From positions 24,775 to 88,774 of the forward strand of contig JADLAT010000023.1 of the NCBI GenBank assembly GCA_020848095.1: a stretch of 64,000 nt of DNA. The letters run 5' to 3'. A model generated the notes under the pieces. The model ran no database searches and was not told the origin of the DNA. It saw nothing but the letters and a program-made list of their open reading frames with translations. Numbering within the stretch: position 1 is the stretch's first letter; the number at the start of each line of letters is the position of its first letter. A program made the position numbers and the translations under genes. Shown here piece after piece: positions 16,789 to 24,887 of the stretch. The stretch is from Alphaproteobacteria bacterium (GTDB lineage: Bacteria > Pseudomonadota > Alphaproteobacteria > Micavibrionales > Micavibrionaceae).

Positions 16789-18618
16789 TCAGGCTGCGCC
16801 ATTATTTTTCCCGTTTCCGTTTTCATCCCTTTCCATCACGATCATGAATTCATCCTCTTTGGGTTTGGCGCGTAAATTGGTATCTTGAGAATAAAAAGAG
16901 ACGAGCCCGGCTTTGGAAATTACGCCCACAAGCATGCGGTTTTCATTTTCCTCCGGCACCAGCAAAGGCGCTTCTTTTTCAGGCTTGCCCACGCGCGTAG
17001 TGCGAAAACGCCAGTTTTCATGGTATTTTGACCATATCTTATGAAGCGTTGTTTCAGTGGATATAAAGGATTTCCCCTGAATGGCCGTTGATATTTTGCG
17101 GCGCTCCGACATTTCCGTATTGTCTGGGCTGATGCGGAAAACACGCTCTGTGCCATATTCATAGCCGAATTTTTCGCAAATAAGCGCGTTATAGGCCGGA
17201 TTCGGGGTGGCGGCCAGAAGCGTGTTATATTTGCTGAACTCCAGCGCAAATTCAGTTTCATCCGACAGCAATTCCCCGTAATAAACCGGAATATCGGCCA
17301 GACGGGCCTTACCCAACGTGCTCCAGTCATTATCAACGAGCATGACGGGAACCCCTCTGGTTTTGAGCGTTTCCGCCAGTTGGATCGACCAAGGGTAAGC
17401 CCCGGCGATGATGACGCCGTTTGTTTCCTCAGAGGTTAGTTTTAAGCGCCGCGCCAAGGGTTTTATCGTCAGGCTGTGCAAGACCACGGTGATAATCACC
17501 ACGGCAAAGGCGATCGGCAGAATTTTATCACCGCCCTCGAAACCAGCCTCGGTCAAACGCGGCCCCAAAACCCCGGCCATGGCGGCACAAACCACGCCGC
17601 GCGGTGCGATAAATCCGGCCAGAAGGATTTCCTGACGCGTCATATGCGTACCAAGAGAGCAAATCAAGAACGTCAAAGGCCGAATAACAAATAAAAGCGC
17701 GGCAATGAACAGGAAACCCTGCCAGTTCAGCTTCAGCAGTACAGAGGCGTCAAGATCCGCCGTCAGTAAGATAAACACGCCCGATACCAGCATAAGCGTG
17801 ATGGTTTCCTTGAAGCGTTTAATCTCCTCCAGGCTGGCGGTGTGGATATTGGATAAGGTGATGCCCAAAATGGTCACCGCGATCAGGCCGGATTCATGAA
17901 GCAAAAGGTTACAGCCGAAGAAGAGGGTCAGCACCATGCTGAACAAAAAGGGCGTTTTAAGATATTCGGGCATATGGCCGCGCTCGAAAATACGCTTAAC
18001 GAGATGGGCCAGTGCGAAGCTTACAAGGGAAATCGCCAGCAGGGTCAGGCCATGCTCCACAAAGAACGCTGTCCCGGCATGTCCGTCACGAGCAGCCACG
18101 AAATATTCATAGGATAAGATGGCAAAGATAACACCCAAAGGGTCGTTGACGATTCCCTCCCATTTCAGGACCGTCCCCACGCGCGGATTAAGGCGGGACT
18201 GGCGCAGAAGCGGCATAATCACGGTTGGCCCGGTAACCACCAGCATTCCGCCCAGCGTGATGGCCACCGGCCACTCCAGACCGGCGATGTAATGCGCAGC
18301 CGCACTGATGAGAATCCAGCCAATCGGCCCGCCCAGCAGCAGCACATGCCGAACGGCCCGGCGCGTTTCGCGCAATTCCTTTAAATGGAGCTGGAGACTG
18401 CCCTCAAAGAGGATAATCGCCACCGCCGCCGAAATGGCCGGACTTAAAAGCTCGCCCATCAACAAATCAGGTTTGACCAAACCGCTCACTGGGCCAAGGA
18501 TAAACCCCAGCCCCAGAAGGAAGATGATAGCGGGGATGTGAAAACGCCATGCGGTCCACTGCGCCGCAATGCTGGCCACCGCGATGATAACAATCTGAAT
18601 GGATAGAAATTCGGTCAT
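16789..18618 (-). CDS. CPA1-type cation:proton antiporter with TrkA/RCK domain
   Basis: A 609-residue protein. About twelve helices in the first 390 residues have NhaP/CPA1 features (GPTVIMPLLRQSRLN, WEGIVNDPLGVIFA with the Asn-Asp pair, and APRGVVCAAMAGVLGPRL). A Rossmann-type RCK_N domain begins at VIIAGAYPWSIQLAETL near 400, and an RCK_C-like tail follows. It should exchange Na+ or K+ for protons at the inner membrane, gated by nucleotide or another ligand through the RCK part. It follows the SLC13-type gene after 35 bases on the same strand, so the two are probably co-transcribed. Confidence 0.9.
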   Translation of the reverse strand: MTEFLSIQIVIIAVASIAAQWTAWRFHIPAIIFLLGLGFILGPVSGLVKPDLLMGELLSPAISAAVAIILFEGSLQLHLKELRETRRAVRHVLLLGGPIGWILISAAAHYIAGLEWPVAITLGGMLVVTGPTVIMPLLRQSRLNPRVGTVLKWEGIVNDPLGVIFAILSYEYFVAARDGHAGTAFFVEHGLTLLAISLVSFALAHLVKRIFERGHMPEYLKTPFLFSMVLTLFFGCNLLLHESGLIAVTILGITLSNIHTASLEEIKRFKETITLMLVSGVFILLTADLDASVLLKLNWQGFLFIAALLFVIRPLTFLICSLGTHMTRQEILLAGFIAPRGVVCAAMAGVLGPRLTEAGFEGGDKILPIAFAVVIITVVLHSLTIKPLARRLKLTSEETNGVIIAGAYPWSIQLAETLKTRGVPVMLVDNDWSTLGKARLADIPVYYGELLSDETEFALEFSKYNTLLAATPNPAYNALICEKFGYEYGTERVFRISPDNTEMSERRKISTAIQGKSFISTETTLHKIWSKYHENWRFRTTRVGKPEKEAPLLVPEENENRMLVGVISKAGLVSFYSQDTNLRAKPKEDEFMIVMERDENGNGKNNGAA

Positions 18619-18653
18619 ACTGTGCTCTTTCTATCTTGATGGGCCGGCCACGC

Positions 18654-20528
18654 TTAAAAATCCCAGAACATCGGGATAACAAGCATGGTAACAAGCCACA
18701 TAATCAGGTTCATGGGAATACCGATTTTAAGGAAGTCCTTGAATTTATACCCCCCCGCCGCATACACAAACGTATTGGTTTGATAGCCGATGGGCGTTGC
18801 AAAACTGGCCGAGGCCCCAAACATGACCGCCACGACAAAGGGCCGTGCATCAAGGCCAAGCGTTGTGGCCAGCCCTATCACGATCGGCGTCATGACGATA
18901 GCCACGGCATTGTTGGTGACCACTTCTGTCAAGAGAGAGGTCAGAAAATAGACGATCGCCAAAATGGCGAGCGGGCCAAGGGGCTCTGCAAAGCCTACGG
19001 TTGCGCTGACCACCAGCTCCATGGCGCCAGTGTTTTCCATAGCTGTTCCAATACCCAGCATCCCGAAAATCAGTAATAAAATGCGCCAGTCAATTGTCCG
19101 GTAGGCCCGCTCCGCCGTCACGCACCCGGTTAGGATAACGGTAATCGCCCCGATAAAGGACAGACCCGCAATCGGCATGATGTTCAAGGTGCTGAGCGCC
19201 ACCACTACGAAAATAGTGGCAATAGCAATGGGCGCACGGTGGGTATCGAGCTCCCGCTGGCGCATTTGTGAGGCATTCAGGATTTGCTCCGTCTCAAAAA
19301 GCTTGGTCAGCTCGTCCTCCGGCCCCTCCAGAATGAGCGTGTCATTTTCGCGCAGAACCGTATTGCCGATATTGCCCGTAATATTTCTGTCCTTACGATG
19401 CACCCCCATGACGAAACACCCATACCGGCGGCGAAACCGCAAGTCGCGAATCCGTTTTCCCGTCATATCCGAGCCGGGTGCCAGCACCCCCTCTACAACG
19501 ATAACGGGGCGCGGCGGCAGAGATTCAGAGAAATGCGCCGCCTCTGGGTCGAAAGCCACGCCGATATGCTGTTTCAGCTCGATCAGCTCCCCGCGCTCGG
19601 CCTTAAAAACGAGCCTGTCCCCCGCTTCCAGAGGTATATCGCGCAAAGGGGAAAGTGGCCGGGGCTTGATGTGTTCCTGTTGATCGAGCGCGGGACGCAG
19701 GCTGGACATCAAGGCAGAGAGCGCCTCATTCATGCCGAGGCGATTACCGCGCTCTTTTCGGATAAGGTCAATGATCTCATACCCTTCGCGCTCGGTGAAT
19801 TGCACCTCGTTCAGGGTTTTACCGATCAGCGGGGAATGCATGGTAATCACCGCCTCGGCAACGAAGCGTTTGCGCAGAGAGGGATCATCAATTTCATCTC
19901 TGGGTGGCATGCGTTCGGGCAGTAAAAATCTTCCGGCGAAGCTCATATAAAGCGTTCCTGCCGCTACCAGAAAAAGCCCCGGCAGGGTGATTTCAAACAT
20001 GGTAAAAGCCGGTTGCCCGTATTTTTGCGCCAGCCCGTCCACCAAAATATTGGTGGATGTCCCGATCAAGGTACACGTTCCCCCCATAATGGCCGCGTAG
20101 GAAAGCGGAATCAGGTATTTTGAGGGATAGTGTTTAAGCTTTTGCGCCAACGTGATCACCACGGGCGTTAAAATAATCACCACAGGTGTGTTGTTCATGA
20201 AGGCCGAGACCAGAACGACAATCGCCATGAGCGCGGCGATGCCCTGAATATCGCTTTTACCGGAAAGGCGCAGCAAAAAACGCCCCATAGCATCCACAAC
20301 ACCGGTTCGGTCAAGGGCGGCGCTTATCACGAACATGCAGGCAATGGTGATGGGGGCGCTGTTGGAGAAAACGCCCAAAAGGTCATCCGTACTCAGTGCG
20401 CCGCTCACCAGCAAAGCGCAAACGCCGGTCAGGGCAATGATATGCGGGCCTATTTTTTCCCGCATAAAGGCGATAAATACACCCGTCAGCACCAGGAAAG
20501 TGAAAATGAGATTAAAATTTTCGAGCAT
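18654..20528 (-). CDS. SLC13/DASS-type anion permease with two RCK_C (TrkA-C) domains
   Basis: A 624-residue membrane protein. The N-terminal helix block contains SAFMNNTPVVIILTPVV and GGTCTLIGTSTNILVDGLA. The C-terminal helix block contains TEVVTNNAVAIVMTPIV and GASASFATPIGYQTN. Each is one half of the DASS fold with its SNT-like substrate motif (TSTN, and TNN..). Two TrkA-C domains (about residues 210-300 and 310-390) lie between the halves, each ending in a GDRLVFKAERGEL or NDTLILEGPEDEL strand. Such proteins carry sulfate, phosphate or dicarboxylates. The ligand cannot be read from sequence. It is probably first in an operon with the RCK antiporter. Confidence 0.9.
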   Translation of the reverse strand: MLENFNLIFTFLVLTGVFIAFMREKIGPHIIALTGVCALLVSGALSTDDLLGVFSNSAPITIACMFVISAALDRTGVVDAMGRFLLRLSGKSDIQGIAALMAIVVLVSAFMNNTPVVIILTPVVITLAQKLKHYPSKYLIPLSYAAIMGGTCTLIGTSTNILVDGLAQKYGQPAFTMFEITLPGLFLVAAGTLYMSFAGRFLLPERMPPRDEIDDPSLRKRFVAEAVITMHSPLIGKTLNEVQFTEREGYEIIDLIRKERGNRLGMNEALSALMSSLRPALDQQEHIKPRPLSPLRDIPLEAGDRLVFKAERGELIELKQHIGVAFDPEAAHFSESLPPRPVIVVEGVLAPGSDMTGKRIRDLRFRRRYGCFVMGVHRKDRNITGNIGNTVLRENDTLILEGPEDELTKLFETEQILNASQMRQRELDTHRAPIAIATIFVVVALSTLNIMPIAGLSFIGAITVILTGCVTAERAYRTIDWRILLLIFGMLGIGTAMENTGAMELVVSATVGFAEPLGPLAILAIVYFLTSLLTEVVTNNAVAIVMTPIVIGLATTLGLDARPFVVAVMFGASASFATPIGYQTNTFVYAAGGYKFKDFLKIGIPMNLIMWLVTMLVIPMFWDF

Positions 20529-20689
20529 GCCCGCCTGATGCCTTCTTGTGCAACATATTGATATTTATATATTTTATGCCCGAACGCGGAACACAATCCT
20601 CTTTTTAGCATATTTAGAACCACTTGGCAGCACAATCCGTATTTTGCGCGTTATATTGACATAATTTTTTTGAGTTGTGTTCCGGTTTT
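20529..20689. other. Intergenic stretch upstream of the SLC13-type gene
   Basis: About 160 bases with no ORF. A minus-strand GGAAC is present near 20676, but no GTT follows at the right distance, so I do not call an EcfG-type promoter here. Confidence 0.4.
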
Positions 20690-20723
20690 ATAGAAAAAGC
20701 CCGCAAATCAATGCGGGCTTTCT
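20690..20723 (-). terminator. Rho-independent terminator after the small-protein genes
   Basis: A perfect seven-base-pair stem (agcccgc at 20698-20704, gcgggct at 20713-20719) has an eight-base loop. It is followed on the minus strand by a U-run from the aaaaa at 20694-20698. Confidence 0.85.
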
Positions 20724-20726
20724 TAA

Positions 20727-20798
20727 TCAAGTAAATAGATAGATCAAGATAATAATGGGGATCGGCACCCCAACAAGCCATAGCAATATACCCTTCAT
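20727..20798 (-). CDS. 23-residue hydrophobic membrane peptide
   Basis: A very short ORF that begins MKGILLWLVGVPIP and continues with an Ile/Leu-rich tail ending in LFT. It is one transmembrane helix with a Gly-Val-Pro-Ile-Pro kink. The support is its position: the ATG lies three bases after the stop of the 58-residue gene, GAGG within that gene's last codons serves as ribosome-binding site, and a strong terminator follows at once. Short peptides with an IPIP motif of this type occur in other proteobacteria, to my recollection. No function is known to me. Confidence 0.6.
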   Translation of the reverse strand: MKGILLWLVGVPIPIIILIYLFT

Positions 20799-20801
20799 GC
20801 T

Positions 20802-20978
20802 TTACCTCGCATCCACGTTATCATCAATTTCATCGCCGATTTCCTCGAATGTCTCGCTGATCCCGTCTGCGATTTTTTCGCCGGGCGATTTCTGACTTTC
20901 TTGATATCGCAAGGTCAACACGCCCAGAATACCAACCAAAATCACAACGATAACAATCAATAAGCCTTTGTTACTCAT
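20802..20978 (-). CDS. 58-residue single-helix membrane protein
   Basis: It starts MSNKGLLIVIVVILVGILG, an N-terminal membrane helix (residues 5-23). A charged acidic tail of about 35 residues follows (GEKIADGISETFEEIGDEI), which looks like an amphipathic helix. AAAGGAG lies eight bases before the ATG. It sits between the entericidin-like gene and the 23-residue peptide gene on the same strand. The amphipathic tail resembles stress-induced small envelope proteins, but I do not recognise a named family. Confidence 0.75.
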   Translation of the reverse strand: MSNKGLLIVIVVILVGILGVLTLRYQESQKSPGEKIADGISETFEEIGDEIDDNVDAR

Positions 20979-20995
20979 TGTATTTCTCCTTTAAT

Positions 20996-21133
20996 TTAAC
21001 GGGCGGCGTCCTGAATGGATTCGCCGGCATTCTCAACATCCTGACCGGCACCATTGAGCGTGTTACAGGCGCTCAGCCCAAAACCTGCCAGAAGTATTGC
21101 CGTAAGGCTTAAAAAACGTATTTTATTCAACAT
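20996..21133 (-). CDS. Entericidin A/B-like small lipoprotein
   Basis: A 45-residue precursor with a Lys/Arg-containing start (MLNKIRF), a hydrophobic core and a lipobox LSAC with Cys at residue 22. The mature part is NTLNGAGQDVENAGESIQDAA, the alternating amphipathic pattern of the EcnA/EcnB family. It would be a lipid-anchored envelope peptide. AAGGGA lies seven bases before the ATG. It is followed on the same strand by two further small membrane protein genes and preceded by the YqjE/DUF883 pair. Entericidins are stationary-phase lipoproteins in enterobacteria. That role here is inferred from the family and the promoter context. Confidence 0.85.
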   Translation of the reverse strand: MLNKIRFLSLTAILLAGFGLSACNTLNGAGQDVENAGESIQDAAR

Positions 21134-21204
21134 GATATTTTCCCTTCGTTTATTTATGATTTACTGTTAATTGCCTTCAGAAAAATTTCTTTCGATAGCT
21201 TTCC

Positions 21205-21639
21205 TTACAGAAACTTTTCTCCGGCTATGTAGCCTGATAATGCTGATATCAAGATTGCTGCCTCCGGCTGTTGTTTGATCTGGCCGGAAACCTCCTCTTC
21301 CGCAGCGCCCAAAATTTGCACTAGAGTTTCGGAAATTTCTTTTTTGATCTGCGCGATTTTAGAACGCTTTAAATTCAAGATCGCCAACACACCCAGGACG
21401 CAAAACCCCGCCAGCAAGAGGCATAACAAGCCCGTGAACAGCATGGCCGTGTCCTGTGAGTAGAGCTGCGCCAGTCTTAAATTAGCGGCATAAATCAAGA
21501 AGCCGAATCCCAGAACCAGCAAAACACCGGAAACCCCTAACAGGGCTCCTTCTGCTTTGCCCGGTCCTGTGAAACGTGATCTATTACCGATCAGACGATC
21601 CGCAAGTGCGAGCTCGGCGGCGGCAACAAGAGCCTTCAT
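21205..21639 (-). CDS. YqjE / phage-holin-superfamily-III-like membrane protein
   Basis: A 144-residue protein. An N-terminal amphipathic region is followed by two hydrophobic helices (about 33-53 and 65-88) and a soluble C-terminal helix with KRSKIAQIKKEISETLVQILG. The layout is that of the YqjE/holin III group of inner-membrane proteins. The ATG lies three bases after the stop of the DUF883 gene, the same order as yqjD-yqjE in enterobacteria. The two are therefore one transcription unit behind the EcfG-type promoter at 21.98 kb. Confidence 0.7.
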   Translation of the reverse strand: MKALVAAAELALADRLIGNRSRFTGPGKAEGALLGVSGVLLVLGFGFLIYAANLRLAQLYSQDTAMLFTGLLCLLLAGFCVLGVLAILNLKRSKIAQIKKEISETLVQILGAAEEEVSGQIKQQPEAAILISALSGYIAGEKFL

Positions 21640-21642
21640 GGC

Positions 21643-21942
21643 CTATCTCCGCCCCAGCAGCATGCTGGCCAGCAGACCCACGCCGAAAGCAATGGCGACG
21701 GATTGCAGCGGATTTTGCTTGACCTGCGCCTGTATTTTTCCAAGCTGGGAAGACGCCGTCTCTTTAAGGGCCTGTGATTGCTCCTGCACATTCTCGACCA
21801 CCCGGTTGAGCTGCTCTTTTCCATCTGATGCGACATGCCCGGCAAGTTTACCGGCATCATTTTTCAAAGAAGACAAATCATCCCGAATATCGTTGATTTC
21901 TGGGTAGGCGGATTTGGTTTTATCTATGGATTTTACTGACAT
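21643..21942 (-). CDS. DUF883 / ElaB-YqjD family membrane protein
   Basis: A 99-residue protein. A long charged helix (NDIRDDLSSLKNDAGKLAGH and on through EQSQALKETASSQLGKIQ) is followed by VKQNPLQSVAIAFGVGLLASMLLGRR, the C-terminal membrane anchor that defines the ElaB/YqjD/DUF883 family. E. coli members bind ribosomes at the inner membrane in stationary phase. The frame is open upstream to 21981, but MSVKSIDK at 21942 is the family-like start. A GGAAC-N17-GTT promoter ends about 35 bases upstream of this start, which fits a stationary-phase or stress role. Confidence 0.85.
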   Translation of the reverse strand: MSVKSIDKTKSAYPEINDIRDDLSSLKNDAGKLAGHVASDGKEQLNRVVENVQEQSQALKETASSQLGKIQAQVKQNPLQSVAIAFGVGLLASMLLGRR

Positions 21943-21976
21943 GTTAAACATCCTCTCAAGTTGACTATGAAAGGCT

Positions 21977-22001
21977 AACAAATCTTAAGTAAAAAAGTTC
22001 C
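21977..22001 (-). promoter_or_regulatory. EcfG-type general-stress promoter for DUF883-yqjE
   Basis: On the minus strand GGAAC (complement of 21997-22001) is followed by 17 bases and GTT (complement of 21977-21979). This fits the alphaproteobacterial EcfG consensus GGAAC-N16/17-(C)GTT. It sits about 35 bases before the DUF883 start. The same spacing recurs twice near 24.7 kb. Confidence 0.7.
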
Positions 22002-22032
22002 GTTGCTGTTTTCCAGCCCCTCAGGAGAGATT

Positions 22033-24264
22033 TCAGGCCGCTTTTCTCTTGTGGCGGAGATGCTTGAATATTTCCGCTTTGAGATCATCCTCGACCAAAG
22101 GTTTGGGCAAATAAACGTCCATGCCGCACTCAATACATTTTTCCTTATCGCCTACTTGTGCGTGAGCCGTCATGCCGATAATGGGTGTATGCTCAAGGTT
22201 ACCTTCCTTTTCCATGCGCCGGATTTGTTGCGTTGCAGTAAATCCATCCATCTCCGGCATTTGAACATCCATTAAAACAACATTGTATTGATTTTTTTGC
22301 CAAAGCTCGAGAGCTTCCACCCCGGTCCTGGCTACATCGTAATCCAGACCCATATCTTCCAGAATATACCCTATGACCACGATATTGCCTTCGTAATCCT
22401 CTACCAGGAGCACCTTCTTTTCCGTGCCCAGCAAGCTGTAGGCCGGCTCTTCCGTTTCCTGATCTCTGGCGAGGGTTGTCGTGCGCCCACCTTTTAAAGT
22501 TTTGGCTTTTAAGGGCAGCAACACCGTAAAAGTGGAGCCATTACCGGTCTCACTGGAAAGGAATATGTCCCCGCCCATCAGGCGCGCAAGGTTTCTGGAT
22601 ATGGAAAGACCAAGGCCCGTGCCGCCATATTTGCGGGATACGGAGCTGTTGGCCTGTTTGAAACGCTCGAAGATAAGATCGAAATTCTCCGAACTGATAC
22701 CAATTCCCGTATCGGCGATCTCGATCAGCATGAAATCCTGATCTTCGCGCTGCTCAAAATCAGCTTTAATTGTTACGCCACCCGTATCCGTGAATTTTAT
22801 CGCATTTCCTATGAGATTAATAAGAATCTGGCGCAGACGTATTTTATCACTATAGAGCTCCGTACCCTCAACCGCTTCATAATCAAATACGAAGCTGATC
22901 CCTTTTTCGGAAGCCCGCAGCGCCATAATGCTGATGATGCCTTCGAACATATCCACCAGATTGAAATGCTCTTCCTTCAATTCCAGATCACCGCTTTCGA
23001 TTTTTGAGAAATCAAGAATGTCGTTTACAAGATCCTTTAGGGATGACGAACTGGCTTTCAAAGACTGGACAAGCTGTTTTTGCTTGCTGTCCAGATTGGA
23101 TTGTCTGCGCTCCATAATTTCTGCGATGCCGCTGATGGCGGTCAGGGGGGTTCTGATTTCATGGCTCATATGGGCCAGAAAATCTGTTTTGGCACGGTTG
23201 GCATCCTCGGCCTGACGCTTTTCTTTCTCCAGTTTTTCCTGCTCCAGCTTCAGATAGGAAATATCGGTGTGCGCACCGACCATGCGTTTAGCCTTGCCCT
23301 TTTTATCGTAAGAAGCCTTGGCGCGCGCCTGTATCCATACCCAGCGCCCATAGGCGTTTTTCATTCGAAATTCCTGTATATACTCCGAAAGCTTGCCCTC
23401 GAGATACAGGTCCATATTTCTCCAAAGGCGCTCTGAATCCTCCGGATGCACCATTTCTTTATAATCCTCAAGCGTGCCTATGCCGACCTTGCGTTCGTAG
23501 CCCAGCATTTCAAAGAAGCGCTGGGAATAAAAAATCTGGTTGTTTGCAATATCCCAATCAAAGATCCCGTCCTGCGTGCCTTCAATGGCCATTGCAAAAC
23601 GATCCTCTGTGCTTTTAAGAGCAAGCTCTACGGCATTACGCTTTCTTTGGGCATAAAAGAGGTAGCCGTTAAGCAGCAATAGCATTGAGGTGCCGACGAT
23701 GAGACTTATTAAAACTGTGTATTTATATCTTCTTTTATTTTTATTCGCTTCCGCCATACGCGCATCAAGCAGCCCATGTTCTTCGGCCAGAAAAGAGGAA
23801 TTTATCCGGATGATATTCTTACGGAGTTTATCTATGATCTCCACTTCGTTGAGCACCGCATCGCTAGGGGCAACATCAATTTTTAGCGTTCTTTCCTCAA
23901 GCTTTCGGATGAGATTGCTCAAATGATTACGGATTTCATGCAGGCGGCTTTGCTGCGCTTCATTGTCTTTTGTTAAATCGGAAAGCGTCGCAATATTTTC
24001 CGAAATATGCGCTTTTTTGGTTTCATACTCCTGCAGGAAATCCTTGTCATCGGTGATAAGGTAGGCGCGTTGCGCCGCCAGGATACTCTCGACATGATTT
24101 GATATTCGCTCTCCTGAAACGATCACCTCATAGGTGTGGGCGACGCTCTGCTCTGTTTTTTGAAGAATGTCCCCCCCATACAGGAGTACATAACTTAAAA
24201 CCCCGGCGGCACCCGTCAGGATAATGGCGAAAATCAGATAATTGCGAAGAAAAATTTTATCCAT
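22033..24264 (-). CDS. Hybrid sensor histidine kinase/response regulator (CHASE3-PAS-HisKA-HATPase-REC)
   Basis: A 743-residue inner-membrane sensor. One helix at 8-28 leads to a periplasmic CHASE3 domain (about 38-175, with AAQRAYLITDDKDFLQEYE). A second helix lies near 180-205. Then come a PAS_3 domain (GIFDWDIANNQIFYSQRFFEMLGYE ... VGAHTDI), HisKA with the phospho-His in AHMSHEIRTPLTAISG, HATPase_c (GNAIKFTDTGG, DTGIGIS, GGTGLGLSISRNLARLMGG) and a C-terminal receiver with the Asp in VVLMDVQMPEMDG and Lys in YLPKPL. A downstream His-phosphotransfer partner is not in the window. It lies between DUF883-yqjE and the DUF1328 gene. Confidence 0.95.
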   Translation of the reverse strand: MDKIFLRNYLIFAIILTGAAGVLSYVLLYGGDILQKTEQSVAHTYEVIVSGERISNHVESILAAQRAYLITDDKDFLQEYETKKAHISENIATLSDLTKDNEAQQSRLHEIRNHLSNLIRKLEERTLKIDVAPSDAVLNEVEIIDKLRKNIIRINSSFLAEEHGLLDARMAEANKNKRRYKYTVLISLIVGTSMLLLLNGYLFYAQRKRNAVELALKSTEDRFAMAIEGTQDGIFDWDIANNQIFYSQRFFEMLGYERKVGIGTLEDYKEMVHPEDSERLWRNMDLYLEGKLSEYIQEFRMKNAYGRWVWIQARAKASYDKKGKAKRMVGAHTDISYLKLEQEKLEKEKRQAEDANRAKTDFLAHMSHEIRTPLTAISGIAEIMERRQSNLDSKQKQLVQSLKASSSSLKDLVNDILDFSKIESGDLELKEEHFNLVDMFEGIISIMALRASEKGISFVFDYEAVEGTELYSDKIRLRQILINLIGNAIKFTDTGGVTIKADFEQREDQDFMLIEIADTGIGISSENFDLIFERFKQANSSVSRKYGGTGLGLSISRNLARLMGGDIFLSSETGNGSTFTVLLPLKAKTLKGGRTTTLARDQETEEPAYSLLGTEKKVLLVEDYEGNIVVIGYILEDMGLDYDVARTGVEALELWQKNQYNVVLMDVQMPEMDGFTATQQIRRMEKEGNLEHTPIIGMTAHAQVGDKEKCIECGMDVYLPKPLVEDDLKAEIFKHLRHKRKAA

Positions 24265-24365
24265 TTTTTCCTAAAAACCGTTGCTTTTTTGTTTATCGTT
24301 TCTGGTCAAAAGCGTTTTAAAAAATTCATCACGTGGAACATTAGAGAAAAATGAAATAAAAGGCC

Positions 24366-24404
24366 ACAAAAAAGCGCCCCCCATATATCTTAAGGGACGC
24401 TTTT
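24366..24404 (-). terminator. Rho-independent terminator after the DUF1328 gene
   Basis: aaaagcg at 24370-24376 pairs with cgctttt at 24398-24404, extended by three G-C pairs past one mismatch. The minus-strand transcript ends in a U-run. It should separate the DUF1328 gene from the histidine kinase gene. Confidence 0.6.
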
Positions 24405-24425
24405 CATCGAAATGGCGAATAATCT

Positions 24426-24602
24426 TTACACGGGCGGCGTGCGTCCGCGCAGAGCATGCACGGCAGCAGCCACGATAAACAGTACAAGAAACACCACAAA
24501 AATAATCTGCGCGATTTCCACGGATACAGCCGCTACGCCACCGAATCCGAGAACCCCGGCGATCAAAGCGACGACTAAAAATGTTAAAGCCCATCCAAGC
24601 AT
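24426..24602 (-). CDS. DUF1328 (YtjA-like) small membrane protein
   Basis: A 58-residue protein starting MLGWALTFLVVALIAGVLGFGG, followed by a second hydrophobic helix and a short basic tail (LRGRTPP). Two transmembrane helices and the MLGWALTFLVVALIA opening are the DUF1328 signature. AAGGGAG lies nine bases upstream of the ATG. A second, longer frame overlaps on the same strand but has no family resemblance. The gene has its own EcfG-type promoter and a terminator. Function is unknown; members are commonly stress-induced. Confidence 0.9.
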   Translation of the reverse strand: MLGWALTFLVVALIAGVLGFGGVAAVSVEIAQIIFVVFLVLFIVAAAVHALRGRTPPV

Positions 24603-24660
24603 TATCTTAACTCCCTTTTATCTAAAACATGGAAGCAAGAAATTCCCGCTTCACCAGACA

Positions 24661-24685
24661 AACATTTTACGGATAAAGAAGTTCC
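24661..24685 (-). promoter_or_regulatory. EcfG-type general-stress promoter for the DUF1328 gene
   Basis: On the minus strand GGAAC (complement of 24681-24685), 17 bases, then GTT (complement of 24661-24663). It lies 59 bases upstream of the DUF1328 start and back-to-back with the promoter of the OmpA-like gene. Confidence 0.7.
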
Positions 24686-24744
24686 TCCGGAATGCTCAAT
24701 ACGATGGACGCCCTCTTACGATTCGTATCCCTGTAATAACGCAT

Positions 24745-24769
24745 GGAACTTTTATTGTCCGTATCTGTT
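24745..24769 (+). promoter_or_regulatory. EcfG-type general-stress promoter for the OmpA-like gene
   Basis: GGAAC at 24745-24749, 17 bases, then GTT at 24767-24769. It would give a leader of about 110 bases before the OmpA-like start. A separate TATAAT-like box nearer the gene (about 24861) could be a second, housekeeping promoter. Confidence 0.7.
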
Positions 24770-24887
24770 TGTCCCGATATAGATGACTGGCTGTTGCTTC
24801 GATGCCTAAGTGATGTCCGGTTTTACTTTTAAACTAAGATCAGGGCACCCAATAATTAAATTATAATTTGAGAAGGACACTATTATT

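Noticed and set aside
20650..20690. Possible fourth EcfG promoter for the SLC13-type gene
   Set aside because: GGAAC is present on the minus strand but the -10 GTT is not at 16-17 bases.
24271..24594. 107-residue frame on the minus strand over the DUF1328 gene
   Set aside because: No family resemblance, Arg/Cys-rich, and it overlaps a clear DUF1328 gene in another frame that has a good ribosome-binding site and promoter.
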